64,000 bases of DNA from 54-19 sp038210655. Lineage in GTDB: Bacteria > Chloroflexota > Chloroflexia > Chloroheliales > Chloroheliaceae. Positions 44,322 to 52,198 of the stretch are shown piece after piece. Positions within the stretch are counted from its first letter, which is position 1; each line of letters opens with the position of its first letter. Made by a program: the position numbers and the translations under genes. The notes below the pieces were generated by a model that was not told the origin of the DNA, ran no database searches, and worked only from the letters and a program-made list of their open reading frames with translations. The stretch lies in the NCBI GenBank assembly GCA_038210655.1, contig JBBQWM010000008.1:62001-126000 (forward strand). Reading direction: 5' to 3'.

Positions 44322-46769
44322 ATGCCAAGTTTTGACGAAGGAACCTTGCAAAAAAGTTTTAGAGAATTGTTTGGAGTCGAAAAAGCCTATGACTTTCAGA
44401 TAGAAGTAGCCCAACATCTTTTAGAAGGTCGTAGTGTAGTCTTGCAAGCCCCGACTGGGGCTGGTAAGACTTATACTGCCCTCTTCCCTTATTTGTTCGC
44501 ACTAAGGTACCTGAAAGCTCACGAGTTTCCTCGCAAACTGATTTATTCAGTCGAACGACGAATTTTGGTAAACAATTTCGAAGCGGAAGTAAAGGCTAAG
44601 GGTTTGCCAGTTGAGGCTGGGGTATTAACCGGGGAGCGACCCGAAGAACCTGAAATGCTCAAGCCGTTACTTTTCACTACAATTGACCAGACTTTAAGCA
44701 GTTTTTTGTTGCGCCCCTACTCACTCTCAAACCGAATGGCTAATCTTAACGCTGGGGCAATTGCCTCTTCTTACCTGGTCTTTGATGAGGCTCATCTTTT
44801 TGACCCGGAACGCGCCCTGCCTACGTTGATGTGGATGCTTAAAACTTTGCAGGGAATAACACCTACCTTGTTAATGACCGCTACTTTCTCCCAACCGGTG
44901 CTGAAAGAACTAGCCGATCTAACCGGGGGCGTGATTGTTACAGTCCCACCGGATCAGGTCATGAACATTCCGGCCCAGGCGACCAAGCGGCGTTATTTCA
45001 AAGCAGCAGACGAGTTTCTGACCGCACAAGCAGTGCTGAAGGAGCATAAGTCTCGCTCAATCGTAGTGTGTAATACGGTAGACCACGCTCAACAAGTTTA
45101 TGAGGATTTGCTCAGTCAAAAAGACGCTGACACACAAGTTTTGATGCTGCACGCCCGATTCTGGCAGACCGACCGCAAGCAAAAAGAGCATGATTTAATG
45201 ACATTGTTTGGCCCGCGCCGTTCTGATACAACCATCAAAACTGGCAGCGCCATTCTGGTTGCCACACAGGTAATCGAAGTTGGAGTTGATATAACCTCAG
45301 AGAATTTACATACCGATTTGGCCCCAGCAAATACTATTTTGCAACGAGCGGGTCGTTGCGCCCGTTATCCAAACGAGACTGGCACTGTTCACGTCTACCA
45401 GATTGAAAACGAAGCACCTTATTTGAAAGATAAAGACCTCTTTGATTTAACATGGCAAGGTGTTGTAGAACTGGCGAACACCAACCAATCGGTCAAGTTC
45501 GAACACGAGCAACATTTAATTGAGCAGGTTCATGCTGCGAAAGACCAACTACACTTGCAACGGATTAAAGATCAACGCTTATCTCACCAGGCCAAAATTG
45601 AAGAGACTATCAATCTTCTCAAGGATGATTACCTTAAAGACCTGATCCGGGATAGCGACTCGCGTTCGTTTCTGGTTCATACTAACCCACAAACTCTCGA
45701 AAACCCTTATGACTACGAAAGCTTTTCGGTTTTTGATGGCAGCTTTCGGGGTAAATTAAAACAACTTTACCAGGAAGCCGCTGAGCTGAAGCTAGAGTGG
45801 GTTATCAAGTTTCCCCAACTGGTAGAAACCCCCGAAGACCAGCAGGAAATTGAGCGGCATCGACCTAAGTATCAATGGTTAGATTTAACCGAGGAAGAGA
45901 GTCGTAAGTGGTATCCACTGGTAGTAATTAACTCGGCACTGGTAAGCTACGACCGAGAGCGAGGATTCCGCTTTGTCCCTAATCAGGGGGAACCTTGCGA
46001 GTCACCTAAAGTCGCGCGAAGTTTGCCAGAACATATCGGTTACAATTATCGACTGGAAACTTACGCCGAACATATCAAGAACGTTAACTGGGCTTATGGT
46101 TATTTCAAATTCGACGATGAGATTGCTTTTGCTGTCGCGCAGCTTGAAAAGCGGTTGGGAAATGGAATACCATCCGGTCAGCTTGATCGGGCGATTCGCC
46201 TGGCCTTTGTCTTCCACGATGCCGGAAAACTAACCGAAGGCTGGCAATCGGTTGTTCATAAATGGCAACAACAAGTTGGACAACCAGTTGCTAACCCCCA
46301 AACCATGTTGGCGCATACTTATCTTGATCGGCAATTACATCGTGATCTGCAAAAGGATTTTGAAAAACGTGGCAACAAAAGACCACCTCATGCGGTAGAA
46401 GGAGCCTGGATCGCTACCAAATTTCTGCAACAGGAACTCGGAACCGAGCTTACTAGACCAGTCGTCAGTGCGATTGCTCGTCATCACGCTCCTGCCGCCG
46501 ATAAACCGGGGGATTACCTTTTACATAAGGCAGCAATTGATGCTATTCAAGAGAGCCTGATAATTATCGAGCGAGAGCAGCCCTGGACTCTTTCGACTAG
46601 TACATTATTGTCAGCCCTGGGTAACAAAAACTCTTTTGCCGACAAACTGTTGGTACGGGCAAGCTCTAAACTGGATTTATTAACTTACATGCTGATAACC
46701 CGTGTCTTACGCTTGGCCGACCAACGGTCATTTGAGTTCTACAAGACTCATGATGAATCAAGCATGTAA
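44322..46769 (+). CDS. cas3: Cas3 helicase with C-terminal HD nuclease
   Basis: An 815-aa type I effector that unwinds and degrades DNA recruited by Cascade. Helicase motifs are LQAPTGAGKTYTA (Walker A, residue 40), VFDEAHLFD (residue 152), LMTATFS, QVIEVGVDI and LQRAGRCARYPNE. The HD domain is C-terminal: TYAEHIKNV, FVFHDAGKLTEGW (near 630), RPPHAVEGAW and AIARHHAPA supply the metal ligands. Most type I Cas3 proteins carry HD at the N-terminus, so this order is notable. A GGGAGGTACTG ribosome site precedes the ATG. Confidence 0.93.
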   Translation: MPSFDEGTLQKSFRELFGVEKAYDFQIEVAQHLLEGRSVVLQAPTGAGKTYTALFPYLFALRYLKAHEFPRKLIYSVERRILVNNFEAEVKAKGLPVEAGVLTGERPEEPEMLKPLLFTTIDQTLSSFLLRPYSLSNRMANLNAGAIASSYLVFDEAHLFDPERALPTLMWMLKTLQGITPTLLMTATFSQPVLKELADLTGGVIVTVPPDQVMNIPAQATKRRYFKAADEFLTAQAVLKEHKSRSIVVCNTVDHAQQVYEDLLSQKDADTQVLMLHARFWQTDRKQKEHDLMTLFGPRRSDTTIKTGSAILVATQVIEVGVDITSENLHTDLAPANTILQRAGRCARYPNETGTVHVYQIENEAPYLKDKDLFDLTWQGVVELANTNQSVKFEHEQHLIEQVHAAKDQLHLQRIKDQRLSHQAKIEETINLLKDDYLKDLIRDSDSRSFLVHTNPQTLENPYDYESFSVFDGSFRGKLKQLYQEAAELKLEWVIKFPQLVETPEDQQEIERHRPKYQWLDLTEEESRKWYPLVVINSALVSYDRERGFRFVPNQGEPCESPKVARSLPEHIGYNYRLETYAEHIKNVNWAYGYFKFDDEIAFAVAQLEKRLGNGIPSGQLDRAIRLAFVFHDAGKLTEGWQSVVHKWQQQVGQPVANPQTMLAHTYLDRQLHRDLQKDFEKRGNKRPPHAVEGAWIATKFLQQELGTELTRPVVSAIARHHAPAADKPGDYLLHKAAIDAIQESLIIIEREQPWTLSTSTLLSALGNKNSFADKLLVRASSKLDLLTYMLITRVLRLADQRSFEFYKTHDESSM

Positions 46770-46773
46770 AACA

Positions 46774-46863
46774 TTTCAGTCCCCTTCAACGGGGCAATTA
46801 GATCGAATTAGAACAGTTCGTTAGAGCTGTTAACTGAAGTAGTTTCAGTCCCCTTCAGCGGGG
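46774..46863 (-). ncRNA. Mini-CRISPR, candidate CreA/CreR-like crRNA-like RNA
   Basis: On the minus strand two degenerate copies of the array repeat flank a 42-base pseudo-spacer (46800-46841). The first copy (46863 to 46842) keeps CCCCGCTGAAGGGG and ACTGAAAC, with one change. The second (46799 to 46774) keeps AATTGCCCCGTTGAAGGGG and ACTGAAA. Both have lost the leading GTCGCACCAC. The Cas6 hairpin (CCCC/GGGG) and the 8-base handle are kept, so processing and Cascade loading are plausible. The orientation is opposite to cas genes and main array. It is unlikely to be an active array because the repeats are eroded and there is no leader. Confidence 0.65.
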
Positions 46864-46891
46864 TTAGAATTACAGACCAAAAAGCAAACCC

Positions 46892-46906
46892 TACTTCAAT
46901 TAACAG
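46892..46906 (+). promoter_or_regulatory. Candidate protospacer of the crRNA-like RNA
   Basis: TACTTCAATTAACAG matches the first 15 bases of the pseudo-spacer (TACTTCAGTTAACAG), counted exactly from the repeat edge. The single difference at position 8 is a G:T wobble against the target strand. CCC precedes it as a PAM-like triplet. It overlaps the predicted promoter of the crRNA-like unit and lies upstream of the cas operon promoter. Confidence 0.6.
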
Positions 46907-46913
46907 TATAACA
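46905..46913 (-). promoter_or_regulatory. Extended -10 promoter of the crRNA-like unit
   Basis: On the minus strand the sequence reads TGTTATACT, an extended -10 element. Transcription would start near 46898 and run into the first degenerate repeat about 35 bases later. The box overlaps the last two bases of the candidate protospacer, so Cascade bound there would block it. Confidence 0.45.
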
Positions 46914-46968
46914 TAAAAAAGACTGTTTGCTGTTTTCTCAAAACTTGCCTGTTTGAATCCTGTTTTTG

Positions 46969-46977
46969 TGCTATAGT
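46969..46977 (+). promoter_or_regulatory. Extended -10 promoter of the cas operon
   Basis: TGCTATAGT is an extended -10 element about 66 bases before the small HTH gene. It is flanked by an inverted TTGCCT (46945) and AGGCAA (46978), possibly an operator for that HTH protein. It is divergent from the crRNA-like promoter. Confidence 0.4.
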
Positions 46978-47042
46978 AGGCAATAGAGGATAAAATCCTT
47001 ACTAAATTTAGCAGCATTAACATAAAAAGGGAGGAGGTACAA

Positions 47043-47300
47043 ATGCAGGGAAAAATACGACTAAGAAAGCTGTCAGAGCTAGATTTGCGTGAAGTAAAGT
47101 TTTTAGCAGACTTAAACGTTTTAGCGGCCAATATTGTGCTGGGTGCAACTGAAATGCAACGACGATCTGATGAAATTGATGTACAACAACTTGCATTTAC
47201 TTATCATTGTGATGACAGCACAGTTCGCCGCGCTATTAACAAAGTAAATTTTTATGGCCCACCTGGTCTGCGCTCCATGGGTCGTCCAAAGAAACAATAA
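47043..47300 (+). CDS. Small HTH protein at the head of the cas operon
   Basis: An 85-aa basic protein. Its C-terminal half QQLAFTYHCDDSTVRRAINK followed by VNFYGPPGLRSMGRPKKQ resembles the helix-turn-helix and GRP[RK] linker of IS630-like and Sleeping Beauty-type DNA-binding domains. A strong ribosome site (GGGAGGAGG) precedes the ATG. It is first in the cas8-cas7-cas5-cas6 unit. It may be a dedicated cas regulator derived from a transposase HTH domain; it is not a Cas family I recognise. Confidence 0.6.
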   Translation: MQGKIRLRKLSELDLREVKFLADLNVLAANIVLGATEMQRRSDEIDVQQLAFTYHCDDSTVRRAINKVNFYGPPGLRSMGRPKKQ

Positions 47301-47354
47301 GAATCTAATTACAGAAGTATTGTAAAAATGCCCCTGTAAAAGAAACGAGGTGTC

Positions 47355-49232
47355 ATGTACCAATCTACTTATTATATAGATAAAACCAGCAATACGCCAG
47401 GAGATACGTTAGCGGCATATGGGTTAGCTAGGCTGGGCCATTTCATCCTGGGTGCTTCGGATTATTCTGGTCCTAAAACTATTAAGATCAAAGACGAGGG
47501 GGAAAGATATGTGATCCAATTGCCCGTAGTATTTACTCAGGCAATGGTAGAAAACTGTCCCTTCTTCTCGATCATCGAGTTTATTCTCACGCCCAAGAAC
47601 GTAGCTAAAAAACCGAGTCGTAGCGGGTTTCTGGATTATGACGCGACTAAAGAACGTAATACCCGCTATTACGAGGCAATTCGTAATTTGCCGGAGACTG
47701 CACGCGGTAAGAATGCCGATCCAAACGATACTGCCTTACAAGAAGCCCGTGATTTAACTCCCCGTGCTGATTGGCCCTTGTTCCAGGCAATTAACCAGAT
47801 GTCAGCGATTATCGGTTACAACGATATGGTGGTGCGTTGGGAAGATAATGCTTCCCAGTTTGGGTCGATGCTAAGTTTGATCTTGATGATGACCGCTAGT
47901 TCGCCTAATCAAGTCGAAGAAGCCCAGGCTGGGTGGAACGCAGGTGTTAAACAAGGTCGGTTTAAGGGCAAAGCTGATGCAACGGCCTCGCAACTTTTCA
48001 ACCCAGCCTGCGGCAAAGGCCAGAACTCGGCTAAATCCAGCGCCCTGACAATGGGAAATTTGAATAATTTCTGGTTGCTGGAATTTTTGAAATGCATCGG
48101 TGCTTTTGAGTCAGCGGCCCCTCGGATTATTCGCAATCCTAAAAACGCCAGAGCCAAAGACCGCAAGCTATATGTGCTGGCTCCTAAAGATATTGAGTTA
48201 GAGCTTAACAAGGGTATTTGGGAAGAATTTCAAAAAGCCTTTAGGAGTGATACTTCGGTCAAGATGGATATTAAGGCCGCGCTAACCTATACCCGGACTT
48301 TCCTTAACCGCAATGAAACGATGGCCCAGGTGGACGATGAGTTGGCCTTTCTGGGTTCCGAACCGGAGAACTATGTTCATGGTCTTTGGTCGGTTTTCTA
48401 CAAAGACCTAGGTAATAGTTCGGCGGTAATGAATCTATCTTTTATAGGATTGCCCGGCTGGATTACTTCTATTCAGACGCGTGATCAGATTAACGAATAC
48501 CTGGGGTTGATTGATGAGCACGAAGCTTTGCTCAAAAATTTGAATGAGGAACGGGCCGAAGAGTACGATATGTTGCTGACTTATCGTAATTTCTTGAGCG
48601 GTCACGAACTAACCGCACTATTGGATTTTTACGCCGATTATGGCCGATTTTACATGGGTGTGACCGAGCGTGAATGGGACAGGCGGGGGCGTTACTTGCG
48701 TCTGCCTGATGTAGCCAAGTTGGAGGTGATAATGAAGGACGACAAAATAAACCTTAGCACAATTGTACAAGACGAAGGCTTTTTACAGGTGGCTTATGCT
48801 CTGAGGCATAGCACTGTTATTCCTCAACGCAACAAGGCGCGGGGCGATCAGCGTTTGTACGAGCCGCGCTACGGGCTAATCCAGGAGCTTAAACGCAAGG
48901 GCCAGTACAAGGGTGATTTTATCACGGCCCTGACCGATTTTGTTTCCAGCTACAACCTCGAAACCGAACAGATTTTTGAGCGAAAAGCCGGTTTTAACAA
49001 GCCGGAAGATATTCCTTCACGCCGATTGCAACGCTCCAGGGTCGAGAAGAAGCATCTGGATGCGTTGATCAGTCTGGTAGATACTTACGGTGCCTCTCTG
49101 ATTTGTAACCTGCTGGCAGCCTATGGTTCAGCCGTAGATATTCGCTCAAAGCACGAGCAGGAAGCGGCAGGCCCGGCGGTTGAGCCGCAAGCAGATGAGG
49201 CGACCGAAATTGAAGTTGGACTTGCAGAATAA
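47355..49232 (+). CDS. cas8: Cascade large subunit, Cas8-like
   Basis: A 625-aa protein between the HTH gene and cas7, the usual place of the large subunit that recognises the PAM. The sequence (DTLAAYGLARLGHFILGASD at the N-terminus, helical C-terminus EKKHLDALISLVDTYGASLI) is compatible with the diverse Cas8a/Cas8b group, but I cannot assign a subfamily by eye. No zinc-finger cysteines stand out. The assignment is mainly from operon position and size. Confidence 0.7.
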   Translation: MYQSTYYIDKTSNTPGDTLAAYGLARLGHFILGASDYSGPKTIKIKDEGERYVIQLPVVFTQAMVENCPFFSIIEFILTPKNVAKKPSRSGFLDYDATKERNTRYYEAIRNLPETARGKNADPNDTALQEARDLTPRADWPLFQAINQMSAIIGYNDMVVRWEDNASQFGSMLSLILMMTASSPNQVEEAQAGWNAGVKQGRFKGKADATASQLFNPACGKGQNSAKSSALTMGNLNNFWLLEFLKCIGAFESAAPRIIRNPKNARAKDRKLYVLAPKDIELELNKGIWEEFQKAFRSDTSVKMDIKAALTYTRTFLNRNETMAQVDDELAFLGSEPENYVHGLWSVFYKDLGNSSAVMNLSFIGLPGWITSIQTRDQINEYLGLIDEHEALLKNLNEERAEEYDMLLTYRNFLSGHELTALLDFYADYGRFYMGVTEREWDRRGRYLRLPDVAKLEVIMKDDKINLSTIVQDEGFLQVAYALRHSTVIPQRNKARGDQRLYEPRYGLIQELKRKGQYKGDFITALTDFVSSYNLETEQIFERKAGFNKPEDIPSRRLQRSRVEKKHLDALISLVDTYGASLICNLLAAYGSAVDIRSKHEQEAAGPAVEPQADEATEIEVGLAE

Positions 49233-49254
49233 TCATTGAGAGGAGATTAGAACA

Positions 49255-50235
49255 ATGGCTACCAGTATTTATTCGCTATCTATTAGTGGGCAAGCTACCC
49301 TTGACCTGCACTCCCTTAACAACGAGGGCGGCGAGGGCAACCAGATCGCAACTCGGATGGTTAATATTGTCACCGAGGACGACCGGTTGCATCAGGTCAA
49401 CGCTATTTCGGGTGATATGTATAAGCATATCCAGGCTGAACATCTGCAACGGATCTCCAAGCAACGCAACTTGCCACTCTGCAAGGGCTGCCTGGAATTT
49501 AATGCTAACCGCATTCTCGCCGATAGTGATTTTATCGGCAGTTTCAATAAGCAAACACCTGACCGGGACGTGGTGGATAGCATGCTCAAACGCTGCGCCC
49601 AGGATGACTTGGAAGGTATTTTGATTACTGCCCAGAGCAAGGCGTTGGGTCGCAAATCGGTGGTTGAATTTGGCTGGGTGGTTGGCATACCGGGTGAGGT
49701 TACAACCGATAGCTTCTTCCATGTCAAGTATGTTGAGGATAGTGGCAAGCTAGGCGAGAACACCGCTAAAGATGCTTCTAACCTGGGGCAGAATATTTTC
49801 CATCGACCGGCCAGTAGCGGTAATTACGCGGTGGTGGCAACCGTGGAAGTAGCCCGGATCGGTTTTAATGATATTCGCCAGGAGTACGCGATTGATGATG
49901 CCAGCCGACAAGCTCGCTTTGTGGCCTTGATGGAAAGCCTTCTCTATACATTTCTTCAGACTAACGGAGCTATGCGTAATACTCAACATCCGCATCTGGT
50001 TAATTTCAAGGGTGTTATCACGCTGACTTCTGACGTGGTTCCCGCCCCTTCGATTAGCCCGCTTAATTCTAATTACAAGGAAGAATTGGGCCGAGTGGCT
50101 CAAAGCCTTAACACTTTGCGCGGGGGTGAGGTAGTTCAGTTGCGAACGTTCAACTCTATAGGTAATTTTGTCGAAATAATGACCGATTTGAGCCTCAAGG
50201 CCGTACCGTACAAACTCAGTTACACGCAGGGTTAG
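49255..50235 (+). CDS. cas7: Cas7 backbone subunit (Cst2/DevR-like)
   Basis: A 326-aa RAMP protein that polymerises along the crRNA. The start IYSLSISGQATLDLHSLNNE and GNQIATRMVNIV, with INAISGDMYKH-like VNAISGDMYKHIQAEHLQRI, follow the Cas7 autoregulator pattern of the DevR/Cst2 group. It lies 22 bases after cas8 with AGAGGAGATTAG as ribosome site. Confidence 0.85.
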   Translation: MATSIYSLSISGQATLDLHSLNNEGGEGNQIATRMVNIVTEDDRLHQVNAISGDMYKHIQAEHLQRISKQRNLPLCKGCLEFNANRILADSDFIGSFNKQTPDRDVVDSMLKRCAQDDLEGILITAQSKALGRKSVVEFGWVVGIPGEVTTDSFFHVKYVEDSGKLGENTAKDASNLGQNIFHRPASSGNYAVVATVEVARIGFNDIRQEYAIDDASRQARFVALMESLLYTFLQTNGAMRNTQHPHLVNFKGVITLTSDVVPAPSISPLNSNYKEELGRVAQSLNTLRGGEVVQLRTFNSIGNFVEIMTDLSLKAVPYKLSYTQG

Positions 50236-50247
50236 CAGGAGAAATTT

Positions 50248-50997
50248 ATGTGGGTTATTGCAGAATACGAAGCCAGCAGTCTTTTTTCGCTTAAAAGCAG
50301 TCTGGCTACCAGTTCAGCCGGGAAAACTCTGCTGGTTCCTACCCCGTTTGCCCTCAAGATGGCTTTGCTTGATGCAGCTATTCGCACACGTGGTCTGGCG
50401 CAAGGCAAACTTGATTTTGACTGGATTCGTGATCTCGGAGTGGCGATTAGCCCGGCGGCTATTGCGGTTGTAACTAACTTGTTTGCTAAAATCCAAAAGC
50501 CGCGCCGTACCGATAAAAGTAAAGAAGAAGCCGGAACTGAGGCAAACGAAGACCAGGAAATTGCTGCCGATGGTCCTTTTGGCCCAACTATCGCCTACCG
50601 CGAGTACGTTCAGCTACAGGGGCGCTTAGGACTGGCTTTTGAAGTGTTACCCTTATCGCTACCTCGTGATGCACCGGAAGTGTTAAGTGAACTACTGCTA
50701 CACCTCAATTATCTGGGCAAACGTGGTAGCCTCTTTCAAGTCGTGGATTTACCACGGAAAGCTGAGACTCTTCCGATTAATTATGTTAATGTTACAGCCG
50801 AGGGTAGCTCAGTTTTCTTTGGAGGGGTTTTACAGGTACTGGACGATTGTGGACAAGACTTAACCTTCGAGAAAGCTGACATTTACTCCGACAAGAAAAT
50901 CAGGCTGGGAAAAGAGCGGGTACTACATTCGGTCATTCTGCCTTACCAGCTAAAGCGTTCTAGTCGTAGTTACAGTTTGTACCAACGCATAAGTTAA
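50248..50997 (+). CDS. cas5: Cas5 subunit
   Basis: A 249-aa RAMP protein expected to cap the 5' handle of the crRNA. It starts 12 bases after cas7. It has an N-terminal ferredoxin-like half (YEASSLFSLKSSLATSSAGK) and a charged internal insert (KPRRTDKSKEEAGTEANEDQ). A glycine-rich loop typical of RAMPs is not obvious; the call rests on position between cas7 and cas6 and on size. Confidence 0.7.
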   Translation: MWVIAEYEASSLFSLKSSLATSSAGKTLLVPTPFALKMALLDAAIRTRGLAQGKLDFDWIRDLGVAISPAAIAVVTNLFAKIQKPRRTDKSKEEAGTEANEDQEIAADGPFGPTIAYREYVQLQGRLGLAFEVLPLSLPRDAPEVLSELLLHLNYLGKRGSLFQVVDLPRKAETLPINYVNVTAEGSSVFFGGVLQVLDDCGQDLTFEKADIYSDKKIRLGKERVLHSVILPYQLKRSSRSYSLYQRIS

Positions 50998-51003
50998 GGA
51001 TGG

Positions 51004-52017
51004 ATGCCTATGCCATTATTGCAACACAGAGGGTTTACGGTTCAGCGGTTGGTGGTGCGCTGCGAGGTGGTCTCGCGTGTCGTACTGAACGAGCATAAGG
51101 GGTCGGCTTTGCGGGGAGTGCTGTTTAACAGTTTACGTAAGGCTGGGTGTAGTCACCGCGAGTTGCAAAGCTGCCGACCCTGCCCATTGGTCGAGGTTTG
51201 TCCGGTCTCGTTCTTGCTGGCCCCGGTGGACGACGCTGCCAGACGCGGCGGCGATGTCCCACGACCGTTTGCGATCCAACCGCCCCTCGGCCAGCAGAAT
51301 ATCTACGAACCGGGGGACGATTTTGAATTTGGACTTACTCTGTTTGCCCGTTCGGTCAATTTCTTGCCGTATCTGGTGTTAGCGCTGGGCGATTTGGAGC
51401 GGGAGGGGTTGGGTGCAAAATACGAGCAAGCTCCCGGTCGCTGGCGACGCGGTACGCTTAAGGTGCGCCAGATCGTCGCGCATAATCCGATTACGGGAGA
51501 AGAGCAAAGTTTGTTCGAGCTGGGCCGCCGGGGAGTGGAAACGCCTGACCTGGCAGTAACCGCCGAGCAGATCGAGCAATTAACTTCAACTGACACTGGC
51601 AAGCTTTTGAAGGTGGAACTGGACTTTCACACCCCTACCCGGTTGATCGCGGACGGTAAACCTCAAATGGCTCCAAGTCTGCCGGTGCTGGCGCAACGGT
51701 TGGTTGAGCGGTTGAGTAGTCTATCGCGTGAGTATGGCGCTCAGGAATTAGTTCTGGATTTCCAGGCGATTATGGTCGAGGCAGAGGCGGCGGTGTTAGT
51801 TGAAAGTCGGGTAAGGTGGGCGACCGTCCGCAGCTACAGCCGAAGACAGGAGCAGGATTTGTCGTTAAGCGGGTTTATGGGAGAGGCGGTTTATGTGGGC
51901 CAGTTCCAGCACCTTTTGCCGCTACTGGCCTGGGGGCAGTTGATCCAGGTCGGTAAGGATGTTACTAAAGGCAACGGTTGGTATACTTTATCGGTTTGTG
52001 ATCTTGAGGACGAGTAA
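51004..52017 (+). CDS. cas6: Cas6 pre-crRNA endoribonuclease
   Basis: A 337-aa RAMP nuclease that cuts within each repeat to leave the 8-base handle. The N-terminal ALRGVLFNSLRKAGC and cysteine pair SCRPCPLVEVC, and the C-terminal LSLSGFMGEAVYVGQFQHLL with its glycine-rich loop, match the Cas6 C-terminal domain family. It is a long Cas6 form. A strong terminator follows, so cas6 ends the effector transcript. Confidence 0.88.
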   Translation: MPMPLLQHRGFTVQRLVVRCEVVSRVVLNEHKGSALRGVLFNSLRKAGCSHRELQSCRPCPLVEVCPVSFLLAPVDDAARRGGDVPRPFAIQPPLGQQNIYEPGDDFEFGLTLFARSVNFLPYLVLALGDLEREGLGAKYEQAPGRWRRGTLKVRQIVAHNPITGEEQSLFELGRRGVETPDLAVTAEQIEQLTSTDTGKLLKVELDFHTPTRLIADGKPQMAPSLPVLAQRLVERLSSLSREYGAQELVLDFQAIMVEAEAAVLVESRVRWATVRSYSRRQEQDLSLSGFMGEAVYVGQFQHLLPLLAWGQLIQVGKDVTKGNGWYTLSVCDLEDE

Positions 52018-52043
52018 GTTTATTATCCGTTTGTTGTGAAGTG

Positions 52044-52075
52044 AGAGGCTACCCTACCGGTAGCCTCTTTTATTT
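52044..52075 (+). terminator. Rho-independent terminator between cas6 and cas1
   Basis: AGAGGCTACC and GGTAGCCTCT pair perfectly over 10 bp around a five-base loop, followed by TTTATTTA. It separates the interference operon from the adaptation genes. Confidence 0.85.
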
Positions 52076-52198
52076 AGCCGGGAATGAAGTTGTCGCAGTT
52101 TTCGGGTGGCGCGGGAATAAATATATGAGGGAAGTTTTTTAGACTCACGGCGGTCTTTGTCGAAGAATGGAAATATAGACGGAAAGGATGTTAAAGAA

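Noticed and set aside
46774..46863. The mini-CRISPR as an active second array
   Set aside because: Only two repeats, both missing their first 10 or more bases and differing from the array consensus, with no leader; a regulatory RNA or a relic fits better.
46864..47042. Possible CreT-like toxin gene beside the crRNA-like RNA
   Set aside because: I looked for a mini-ORF with a ribosome site under the targeted promoter; the 35 bases between predicted start and first degenerate repeat hold none.
46808..47131. Minus-strand 107-aa ORF over the mini-CRISPR region
   Set aside because: It is the antisense of the HTH gene, the promoter region and a repeat copy; it has no ribosome site and no family features.
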